5,692 nucleotides of DNA from Anaerolineae bacterium (GTDB lineage: Bacteria > Chloroflexota > Anaerolineae > JAFGEY01). Where the stretch lies: contig JAFGIE010000165.1 of the NCBI GenBank assembly GCA_016929775.1, forward strand, positions 1 to 5,692, in the 5' to 3' direction. Positions 1-5,375 of the stretch are shown here, one piece after another (the first letter of the stretch is position 1; each line of letters starts with the position of its first letter). The position numbers were made by a program, and so were the translations under genes. The notes beneath the pieces were generated by a model, which saw nothing but the letters and a program-made list of their open reading frames with translations, had not been told where the DNA came from and did no database searches.

Positions 1-788
1 CTCGCGCTGAGCTTGAAGCGGTTGACGCCCAGTTCGGCGAGTCGATCGACCTCGCTGGGCGCGATCGCGTTCCCTGCCAAGACCTTCCCCAGCTCCTGTG
101 CCGACATCGGCCAAAGCCGCTGGCTGTGGTGTCTCTCGCAAAAGTGGCGTACCTCAGCCTCAAGGTAGCGATTCTCGCCCAGCGAGAGGTTGTACTCGCT
201 GATCTTGGTATAGTGCTCCTTGGAGAAGGGGCAGTTGCGGTGACACGTTTCGTTGACCAGTATCTCGACGCGCTGCGGTCCCAGCTCTTTGATGAAATCG
301 AACTGCTGGTTCAATGCGGGGGGAAGCACGACAATGTCATACAGATCCAGCGCCCCCTTGTAGTAGTCCAGGTCCCTGTGGTAGTGGGTGAGCGTGTTGA
401 TCAGCCGGTACTTGGGGAACGTCTTCCGAATGTACTTTGCCAGGATGTCGCTCCCGGCGATGACGCCGTTCTGTCCATTGTGGAATCTCTCCAGCAAGCG
501 ATTTCCGCGCTCATCGTCGAGATGCTTTTCCTCTAGCAACAGGTTGCTAAAGGTAAAGTTGAAACCGATGCCGTGTTGATTCAGCACCTCCACCTGCTCG
601 ACGAACTCCTCGAACGGGTACTCAGCCTCCTTTGACGTCGGCCTGCCGCCGTTCCACCGGGTGCCAGGATAGCTGTCATACATCTCAAAGACGACGTCAG
701 CATGGATGATCTTGTCGTTGATGTGCTTGATGTCCAAAAAGAGCCCGCTCTGCGTAATGCCACCCACGTTCCAGATCTCTTTGCCCAT
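1..788 (-). CDS. Peptidase U32 / UbiU-like TIM-barrel protein, C-terminus cut by window edge
   Basis: I translated this frame by hand: 262 residues are visible, from MGKEIWNVGG to a last full codon at 3-5, with no stop before the edge. The ATG at 788-786 has an AAGGAG ribosome site (798-803, 9 nt spacer); a GTG lies directly before it, and an in-frame TGA at 840-842 limits extension. The protein alternates strand- and helix-like stretches as in a TIM barrel. Residues 175-193 contain VEILVNETC-HRN-CPF with Cys182 and Cys186, then Cys217. Residues 226-262 run from a Trp-Pro through an 'LAELGVNRFKLSA' stretch. That last segment resembles the conserved 'Y-E-E-x-G-I-x-x-F-K-I-x-G-R' end of U32-type and UbiU/UbiV proteins, several of which bind an Fe-S cluster through cysteines. 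Whether it is a protease, an Fe-S hydroxylation partner or something else cannot be told. It follows the exporter genes but has its own promoter. Reality of the gene is near certain; the family is moderately sure. Confidence 0.8.
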   Translation of the reverse strand, partial: MGKEIWNVGGITQSGLFLDIKHINDKIIHADVVFEMYDSYPGTRWNGGRPTSKEAEYPFEEFVEQVEVLNQHGIGFNFTFSNLLLEEKHLDDERGNRLLERFHNGQNGVIAGSDILAKYIRKTFPKYRLINTLTHYHRDLDYYKGALDLYDIVVLPPALNQQFDFIKELGPQRVEILVNETCHRNCPFSKEHYTKISEYNLSLGENRYLEAEVRHFCERHHSQRLWPMSAQELGKVLAGNAIAPSEVDRLAELGVNRFKLSA

Positions 789-875
789 CACCTCGTTCTC
801 CTTGCCGTGGAGCGGATGCCCAGCCCTGCCGCCACAGGTTCACGCAACGCCGGCGGCGACCAACCCAGGATCTGC

Positions 876-904
876 ATAGTAGCATACCCGGGGACCTCTG
901 TCAA
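876..904 (-). promoter_or_regulatory. Sigma70-type promoter for the U32-like gene
   Basis: Read on the minus strand, a consensus TTGACA (904-899) is followed after 17 nt by TACTAT (881-876), preceded by TG at the extended -10 position (TGC-TACTAT). The -35 box contains the TGA stop codon of the upstream exporter gene (901-903). The predicted start near 869 would give a leader of about 80 nt. I see no terminator between the exporter gene and this promoter, so readthrough is also possible. Confidence 0.6.
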
Positions 905-2715
905 ACGCCATACAGGCGCCTCAGCTCCTCACTCGTTTCCAGCAGCTCGACGAGCGTGCCACTGGCTGTGAGCCGTCCCTGCTCCATCACCAGGATCTGG
1001 TCCGCCCGCTCCAAGACCGCCCGCCGGTGCGAGACGACAAGGCACGTGTGGCGCGCCCCTTCGTCGAACATGCGCTGCCAGAGGAGCTGCTCGGTCTCTA
1101 CGTCGAGCGCGCTCGAGATGTCGTCCAGGACCAGCAGTTCCGGCTCGCGCACGAACATCCGCGCCGCTGCCGTGCGCTGCGCCTGCCCGCCGGAGAGCCG
1201 CATCCCCCGCACGCCAATCAGCGTGTCGAGGCCATCCGGGAAGGCGGCGATATCGCGCTCGAGGACGGCGCGACGCACGGCGCGCGCCAGCCGCTCCGGC
1301 TCGTCGGGAACGCCCAACAACACGTTCTCGCGCAGCGTGTCCGAGAGCAGCACCGGCACCTGCGGCGTGTACGCCACGCGCGGCGGAGCGCAAAACGCCG
1401 CCAGGTCGTCCACGCGCGCGCCGTTCCAGCGCACCGCGCCGCTCTCGGCGGGCAGCAGCCCGAGCAGCGCCCGGAGGAGCGTGGTCTTGCCCGACCCGAT
1501 GCGGCCCACGATCGCGGTCAGTGTGCCGCGCTCGAGCGCGAACGAGATGTCCTCGATCCCGGCGCCCGATGCGGCGTGGCGGTAGGAAAGACGATCGACC
1601 TCGAGCGTCCGCAGGCGGTCGGCAGGCGCCAGGACAGGGAGCCCAGGCGCGGGCAGGGATGCAAGCCGGTACACGGGGTGGCGGCGGTCGACCAGCTGTT
1701 CGGGGGGGACGGGTGGGCCACTGCCACGCAGCAGGGCGAGGAGCCGGACGAGCGAGACCCGCGCGAGGCGATAGCTGACCCACATGCTGCCGTGATGGAT
1801 CAGGCGCGCGCTGACCTCTTCCAGCGCGACGCAAAAGAGCGCCAAGTCGCCGACGGTGAACGCGCCGCGGCGCATCTTGGCAGCCGCAGCGAAGAGGACC
1901 AAGCCCGTGCCGAACGTGTTGGCAAACCCAAAGAGCGCGCCCCATGTCTGCTGCTGGAGCCAGTCCAGCAGGGCTGCCCGTTGGCGAGCATGGGCGAGAC
2001 GGCTCAGGTGGGCGACCACGCGATCCTCCGCGCCCGCCACCTGGACCGCCTGTACCGCGGTCAGGACCTCGCCCAACCCGCCGCTAAAGCGGGCAGCGGC
2101 GTCTCGGCTCGCGACGCGGGCGTGCTCGAGGCGCCGTTTGCCCACCTGGGCGAGGGCAATCACCCCCACGATCGGCACAAAGACGAGCAGCGTGACCTGC
2201 ACGTCGACCCACAGCAGGAGCGCCAGCCCCCCTCCCCAGTACACCAGGTCGGTGAGGAGGTCCAGGGGCAGCCCATCCACGTATTCCAGGCCCTCGACGT
2301 CGTCGCGCAAAGTCGAGATCGCCTCTCCAACGCTCCCGGGGAGGGCGCGCGACCCAGGACGCGCCAGGATGCGCGCCAGCAGGTTCCGCCGCAGGAGCCC
2401 GTTGACCCAGAAACCGAGCGACGTGCCCGCTGCAGCCCGGAGCAGGTTGGCGGCGATCCCGACCGTGCCCTGTACCACGAGCAGGATGACGAACCCGCCC
2501 ACAGTCAGGCCCACCGTCGGGCTCCCATGCAGCGCATCGTAGAACGCCTTGCGGAGGAGCATGTTCGACAGGGGCCAAAGCAGGCACAGCAGCTCGACCG
2601 CGGATCGTGCCAGGCGAAGCGGGGGCCGATAGGGAAGCAGCCGCCAGATGAAAAACCACACCGGCGGAAGGGTCTCCCTGCCGGATTGCGTGTCTATCTC
2701 TTGTTGGGCGATCAT
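901..2715 (-). CDS. ABC exporter half-transporter (membrane + ATPase domains), degenerate Walker B partner
   Basis: This is a 604-residue type IV (ABCB/MsbA-like) half-transporter that moves a substrate across the cytoplasmic membrane using ATP. Residues about 30-305 are the membrane domain with six hydrophobic segments (near 34-56, 67-93, 151-169, 172-192, 258-280, 285-305). Residues about 368-604 are the ATPase domain: A-loop Tyr378, Walker A GRIGSGKT (404-411), Q-loop Gln452, signature LSGGQ (507-511), Walker B LLVLDD (527-532), D-loop SALD (535-538) and H-loop His563. The catalytic glutamate after Walker B is Asp532, which normally weakens or abolishes hydrolysis at that site. The ATG at 2715 overlaps the stop of the previous gene (ATGA) and has AGGAGG at 2723-2728 with a 7 nt spacer. 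The open frame continues upstream to about 3084, but that part only shadows the neighbouring ATPase domain. Substrate is unknown; drug, lipid or peptide export are all possible. Confidence 0.95.
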   Translation of the reverse strand: MIAQQEIDTQSGRETLPPVWFFIWRLLPYRPPLRLARSAVELLCLLWPLSNMLLRKAFYDALHGSPTVGLTVGGFVILLVVQGTVGIAANLLRAAAGTSLGFWVNGLLRRNLLARILARPGSRALPGSVGEAISTLRDDVEGLEYVDGLPLDLLTDLVYWGGGLALLLWVDVQVTLLVFVPIVGVIALAQVGKRRLEHARVASRDAAARFSGGLGEVLTAVQAVQVAGAEDRVVAHLSRLAHARQRAALLDWLQQQTWGALFGFANTFGTGLVLFAAAAKMRRGAFTVGDLALFCVALEEVSARLIHHGSMWVSYRLARVSLVRLLALLRGSGPPVPPEQLVDRRHPVYRLASLPAPGLPVLAPADRLRTLEVDRLSYRHAASGAGIEDISFALERGTLTAIVGRIGSGKTTLLRALLGLLPAESGAVRWNGARVDDLAAFCAPPRVAYTPQVPVLLSDTLRENVLLGVPDEPERLARAVRRAVLERDIAAFPDGLDTLIGVRGMRLSGGQAQRTAAARMFVREPELLVLDDISSALDVETEQLLWQRMFDEGARHTCLVVSHRRAVLERADQILVMEQGRLTASGTLVELLETSEELRRLYGV

Positions 2716-2728
2716 GCTAATGCCTCCT
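2712..2728 (-). promoter_or_regulatory. ATGA stop/start overlap with embedded ribosome binding site
   Basis: The upstream half-transporter ends in TGA (2714-2712) and the downstream one starts at ATG (2715-2713), sharing four bases. AGGAGG (2728-2723) lies within the last codons of the upstream gene. This arrangement typically couples translation and keeps two subunits at equal amounts, as expected for a heterodimer. Confidence 0.9.
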
Positions 2729-4511
2729 CGATGCCCGTGCGCAGCAGCCGGGCAAAGTGCGAGCCGGGGTCGGCGGCGAGCTGGCGCCGGGAGCCGTGCT
2801 CGATCGCCTCTCCTCCCTCGAGGATCAGGATCTCGTCCGCGCGATCCACCGTCTGCAGGCGATGGGCGATGATCACGGCGCTGCGCCCACGCAGCAGCCG
2901 GTCCAGCGCCTGACCGAGCAGGTGTTCCGTTGCCGGGTCGAGCCGGCTGGAGGCCTCGTCGAGCACCACGAGGTCGGGGTCCTGGAGAAAGACGCGCGCC
3001 AGGGCCACCAGCTGTGCCTCCCCAGCCGAAAGCGTCTCGCCCGTGATCGGTGCGTCCAGGCCCTGCGGCAGCCGAGCCGACCACTGCGCCAAGCCCAGCG
3101 CCTCGAGCGTGGCAATCAGGGCCTCGTCTGAGACTGCGGGGTCAAAGAAGGTCAGGTTGTCGCGCAGGCTGGCTTGAAAGAGCTGCACGTCCTGCGTGAC
3201 CAGCCCGATCCGGGCGCGGAGCGCGTCGATCTTTTGCCGGCGCAGGTCGACGCCGCCCAGGCGGATCGCGCCCTCCTGCGGGTCGTAAAGCCGGAAGAGC
3301 AGACGCGCGATCGTCGTCTTGCCGCTGCCCGTGCGGCCCAACAGCCCCAAGACGCGCCCGGCGGGCAGTCGGAACGAGAGGTCCCGGAGCACGGGGTCAC
3401 TGCTGCCGGGGTCCGCGGCGTCAGGGCCCGCCGGGCTGTCCTGGTTGTCCACGCGTGGCGTGCGGTCACGGTAGGCAAAGGAGACGTGGTCGAACGTAAC
3501 GGACAGCGCGCCTGGGGGCAGCGCTGCCGTCCCATCCACGAGGGCTGAGGTGGCGCCGAACAGCTCCTGCACGCGCACGATGCTTGCCTGCGCGTGCTGC
3601 AGGTCCTGGAGCTGGTACTCGATGTCCTGGAGCGAGCCATAGACGAGCATGTCCACATAGTAGGCGATCATGTAGAGCGTACCCAGCGACAGCACACCCG
3701 AGTGCACCATCGGACCACCCACGCCCCAGGTCAGCGCGTTGCCGGCGATGTAGACGGCTTCGCCCGCCAGCCAGATCATGCCCCACAGGGAAGCGCGGAG
3801 CACGACCGGGCGCCAGCGGTGGAGGCGCCTCGTAAAGCGCCGCAGTGCGTATTGGGCTGCCCCACAGGACTGGATGTCCTCGGTCGCCGTCAGCATCTCG
3901 CCCAAGAAGCCCCAGAACCTGGCGCTGTGCTCGCGCTCTGCGCGCCAGTGAGGTGGGGCAAAGCGATGCACCCAGGCCAGCAGCGCCAGGGCAAGGAGCG
4001 CAAAGACGACAAACAGCACGCCCAGGGCAACGTCCTCGACGGTGACGGCGATCAGGATGCCGGCCAAAAGCAGGGCGCTGCCCACCAGGTCGATCGCGAA
4101 ACTGGAGAGAAAGCCCGCCAGCGCATCCACGTCGCTGTCCATGCGCTCGATCAGCTCGCCCGGGGGGTGCGCCTTGTGGAAGTCGAGGTCGAGGCGCACG
4201 AGGTGCGACACGAGGTCGACGCGCAGTGCGTTGGTCGCCGTCCGAGCCACATCCGCGACGCGGTAGCGTGCCAGGAGGCTCAACGCCTCGTGGGCAAGCC
4301 GGACGAGAAAGAACGCGACTGCGGTGCGGGTGAGGAGTGGCAAGGCGACGCCGCCCAGCGCAGCGTCGATGAAACGGCGCACGATCTGCGGGGCAACGAG
4401 GCCCAGTCCGGTGCTCGCCAAGAGCAGCACCGCCATCGACAGCGCCGCGCCGCGCTGGGCCAGCAGGTAGCGGCGGAGCAGCCGCCAGTATTCGCGCACA
4501 GGAATGTCCAT
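2712..4511 (-). CDS. ABC exporter half-transporter (membrane + ATPase domains), canonical Walker B partner
   Basis: This is a 599-residue type IV ABC exporter subunit in the inner membrane, the presumed heterodimer partner of the next gene. Hydrophobic segments lie near residues 20-42, 58-80, 135-157, 160-182, 243-264 and 272-293. The ATPase domain (about 337-599) has A-loop Tyr347, Walker A GRTGSGKT (392-399), Q-loop Gln440, Walker B LVVLDE (514-519) with catalytic Glu519, D-loop SRLD and H-loop His550. The signature motif is LSAGE (494-498) rather than LSGGQ. An Asp/Pro/Gly-rich stretch of about 22 residues (352-373) is inserted between the A-loop strand and the strand before Walker A; it is probably a surface loop. 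The start at 4511 is chosen because GGAGG (4520-4524) lies 8 nt upstream and the protein then begins MDIPVREYWRLLRRYLL, a typical exporter N-terminus. The frame stays open for 77 more codons upstream, but those residues are Arg/Pro/Ser-rich and overlap leader hairpins. Confidence 0.95.
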   Translation of the reverse strand: MDIPVREYWRLLRRYLLAQRGAALSMAVLLLASTGLGLVAPQIVRRFIDAALGGVALPLLTRTAVAFFLVRLAHEALSLLARYRVADVARTATNALRVDLVSHLVRLDLDFHKAHPPGELIERMDSDVDALAGFLSSFAIDLVGSALLLAGILIAVTVEDVALGVLFVVFALLALALLAWVHRFAPPHWRAEREHSARFWGFLGEMLTATEDIQSCGAAQYALRRFTRRLHRWRPVVLRASLWGMIWLAGEAVYIAGNALTWGVGGPMVHSGVLSLGTLYMIAYYVDMLVYGSLQDIEYQLQDLQHAQASIVRVQELFGATSALVDGTAALPPGALSVTFDHVSFAYRDRTPRVDNQDSPAGPDAADPGSSDPVLRDLSFRLPAGRVLGLLGRTGSGKTTIARLLFRLYDPQEGAIRLGGVDLRRQKIDALRARIGLVTQDVQLFQASLRDNLTFFDPAVSDEALIATLEALGLAQWSARLPQGLDAPITGETLSAGEAQLVALARVFLQDPDLVVLDEASSRLDPATEHLLGQALDRLLRGRSAVIIAHRLQTVDRADEILILEGGEAIEHGSRRQLAADPGSHFARLLRTGIEEALA

Positions 4512-4546
4512 CGACCCCACCTCCAGATCCGTGTTGTGTGACCAAA

Positions 4547-4563
4547 GGGCGCTCTTTGCGCCC
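4547..4563 (-). other. Hairpin just upstream of the first exporter ribosome site
   Basis: GGGCGC (4547-4552) and GCGCCC (4558-4563) form a 6 bp all-GC stem with a 5 nt loop, ending 22 nt before the GGAGG site. On the minus strand it is followed by TTTGGTC, too short a T-run for a confident terminator. Confidence 0.35.
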
Positions 4564-4579
4564 ACGTCGCCGGATCGGC

Positions 4580-4635
4580 GTCTCGCTGGGCGAGACCCGG
4601 CGGCGCGGCGTGGTGCGGGACGTCTCGCAGACGTC
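4580..4635 (-). other. Two adjacent small hairpins in the leader
   Basis: GTCTCG/CGAGAC (4580-4585 and 4591-4596, 5 nt loop) and GACGTCT/AGACGTC (4619-4625 and 4629-4635, 3 nt loop) are perfect inverted repeats. Neither is followed by a T-run in the direction of transcription. They may help fold the leader between the attenuator-like element and the gene. Confidence 0.35.
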
Positions 4636-4667
4636 GAGCGGCGCCGACGCACAAGGCCATCTTGTGT

Positions 4668-4684
4668 GGAGGGAGGGAGGGAGG
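4668..4684. repeat. GGGA short tandem repeat
   Basis: The plus strand reads GG-A-GGG-A-GGG-A-GGG-A-GG. In the exporter transcript this is a CCUCCC-type pyrimidine tract, so the G-rich strand is the template. It lies directly after the terminator-like hairpin. Three GGG runs flanked by GG could form a two-tier or incomplete G-quadruplex. Confidence 0.6.
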
Positions 4685-4724
4685 AACAAGAAAGCCGTGG
4701 GCGCCGCCTCGCGCGGCCCACGGC
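4684..4724 (-). terminator. Rho-independent terminator-like hairpin within the exporter leader
   Basis: On the minus strand GCCGTGGGC (4724-4716) pairs perfectly with GCCCACGGC (4702-4694), 9 bp around a 13 nt loop, followed at once by TTTCTTGTTCC (4693-4683). The T-tract is interrupted, so strength is uncertain. No minus-strand gene is visible upstream whose end it could mark, and a promoter lies at 5000-5028. It is therefore best read as an attenuator roughly 180 nt before the first exporter gene. Confidence 0.55.
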
Positions 4725-4784
4725 CCTGCCTGCTTGGTACAAGCTGTGTCTCTATTACAGGAACGTGGGCACAGAGTCGCCCAC
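4716..4784 (-). promoter_or_regulatory. Alternative pairing segments (possible antiterminator) upstream of the terminator hairpin
   Basis: In RNA order: segment 1 is GTGGGC (4784-4779), segment 2 GCCCACG (4770-4764), segment 3 GCCGTGGGC (4724-4716) and segment 4 GCCCACGGC (4702-4694). Segments 1 and 2 can form a 6 bp hairpin with an 8 nt loop, 3 and 4 form the terminator, and 2 can instead pair with CGTGGGC in segment 3 over 7 bp. This is the 1:2, 2:3, 3:4 layout of classical attenuators. Tandem stop codons TAATAG (4757-4752) fall between segments 2 and 3. What signal would switch the fold is unknown. Confidence 0.4.
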
Positions 4785-4864
4785 AGCCCATCGTGGCGCA
4801 ACCACGGACACGGCATACGCGTACCTTGTCCGCAGAACGCCGGTTGCACACCCGGATGGATCCA

Positions 4865-4883
4865 GCAGGTCAGCAGGACCTGC
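4865..4883 (-). other. Leader hairpin with 7 bp perfect stem
   Basis: GCAGGTC (4865-4871) and GACCTGC (4877-4883) are perfect inverted repeats around AGCAG. No T-run follows on the minus strand, so it is not a terminator. It is likely a structural element of the leader RNA, or a protein-binding site, since the sequence is nearly symmetric in DNA. Confidence 0.4.
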
Positions 4884-4894
4884 CGATGGGGGCC

Positions 4895-4932
4895 GACTCT
4901 ACCCGCAAACGCCAGCGCTTGCCAGTAGAGTC
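4895..4932 (-). other. Long leader hairpin overlapping the end of the small leader ORF
   Basis: GACTCTAC (4895-4902) pairs with GTAGAGTC (4925-4932). Inside, after a 2x2 internal loop, GCAA/TTGC and CGC/GCG extend the stem, giving about 15 pairs over 38 nt. On the minus strand the stem contains the last codons and the TAG stop of the candidate leader peptide, so a ribosome finishing that peptide would open it. Confidence 0.45.
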
Positions 4933-4964
4933 TGGCTAGGTTGCCATACGTCCCGGTGGATCAT
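4899..4964 (-). CDS. Candidate 21-residue leader peptide
   Basis: ATG at 4964 is preceded by AGGAG (4975-4979, 10 nt spacer) and lies about 30 nt after the predicted transcription start. The frame runs 21 codons, beginning MIHRDVWQPSQ and ending AGVCG, to TAG at 4901-4899. It has no run of one amino acid that would name a regulatory signal, although Trp7 and Cys20 are present. A chance ORF of this length is common; the promoter-proximal ribosome site is what makes it worth listing. Confidence 0.3.
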   Translation of the reverse strand: MIHRDVWQPSQTLLASAGVCG

Positions 4965-4999
4965 GGTCTCTCGGCTCCTGTGGAAACAGGGATAGCAAC

Positions 5000-5028
5000 A
5001 GTATATCAGGGCGCCCGGTCGCTGGCAA
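5000..5028 (-). promoter_or_regulatory. Sigma70-type promoter for the exporter operon
   Basis: On the minus strand TTGCCA (5028-5023, 5 of 6 consensus bases) is followed by exactly 17 nt and then TATACT (5005-5000, 5 of 6). This is an AT-rich spot in GC-rich surroundings. Transcription would start near 4993 and run through the leader into both exporter genes. Confidence 0.6.
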
Positions 5029-5064
5029 ATCGCCGCCCGTTCGCGGGTGTACTTGGAGTTGGGG

Positions 5065-5286
5065 CACTTGTCATTGCCAGTAACCCATCCCGACTGTGCC
5101 GGGACGCGGTCTGCAGTGACACCTCTCTCGGATTGTCATTGCGAAGGCGCATGCTTTTCGCGCCACCGGCGTTCTTTGCCGGCGCGATCCCCACCTCTGC
5201 CCAAAGAGCCAATCGTGTCATTAGTAGCCGGCGCCCTTCCCGGGCGATCGCGTAGCATCCAGCGCGTTCTGCTGGAAGCAATCTCC
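5065..5286. repeat. Degenerate copies of a TCATTGCGA-type dispersed intergenic repeat
   Basis: The motif (T/G)TGTCATT-like recurs at 5069-5076, 5134-5141 and 5216-5223. The first and third copies are each followed closely by a GC-rich hairpin (TCCCG/CGGGA at 5088-5104; CGCCC/GGGCG after 5230), and the second by GGCGC/GCGCC at 5146-5164. Near the right end is GAAGCAATCTCC (5275-5286). These pieces resemble the 'TCATTGCGAG ... GAAGCAATCTC' non-coding repeats spread through many bacterial genomes. The copies are diverged from each other. No convincing gene lies between 4994 and 5375 on either strand. Confidence 0.45.
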
Positions 5287-5375
5287 AACGCCGTCCAGGG
5301 AACCGAGCCTGCCCTTCGCAGCGCGCCTGCGCAAGACCCGCCCCTACAAGCCGCAACCCGCCGCGACGAGAGGGA

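Larger units (their letters stand above)
4512..4993 (-). promoter_or_regulatory. Long structured 5' leader of the exporter operon
   Basis: Between the predicted transcription start (about 4993) and the first exporter ATG lie about 480 nt without a convincing large gene. Perfect inverted repeats are dense here: 4895-4932, 4865-4883, 4805-4832, 4765-4784, 4694-4724, 4650-4666, 4619-4635, 4580-4596 and 4547-4563. The density, the length and a terminator-like hairpin inside suggest a regulated leader RNA. Some hairpins would be expected by chance at this GC content. No known riboswitch class was recognised. Confidence 0.5.

Noticed and set aside
126..536. Plus-strand frame of 136 codons near the left edge
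   Set aside because: It lies opposite the continuous minus-strand frame of the U32-like gene, which has a ribosome site, promoter and family-like motifs.
1027..2913. Very long open frame (628 codons) on the plus strand opposite the second exporter gene
   Set aside because: It is antisense to a gene with complete ABC motifs, its product is rich in Arg, Gln, Asp and Pro without any recognisable domain, and long antisense frames are usual in GC-rich genes. The same applies to the plus frame at 3594-4541 and the minus frame at 3466-4851.
2716..3084. N-terminal extension of the second exporter gene
   Set aside because: The upstream part of the frame only shadows the first subunit's ATPase domain; the ATG at 2715 has AGGAGG and yields a normal-length half-transporter.
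4512..4742. N-terminal extension of the first exporter gene by 77 codons from TTG at 4742
   Set aside because: The added residues are low-complexity Arg/Pro/Ser with no exporter homology, the region is full of hairpins, and the ATG at 4511 has a good ribosome site.
4684..4993. T-box leader
   Set aside because: A terminator-like hairpin and upstream stems are present, but I find no convincing TGG-N-ACC-GCG T-box sequence, and the downstream genes are not amino-acid related in any visible way.
4941..5255. Plus-strand frame of 104 codons in the intergenic region
   Set aside because: It covers the exporter promoter and the decayed repeat copies, has no clear ribosome site, and its product shows no domain-like pattern.
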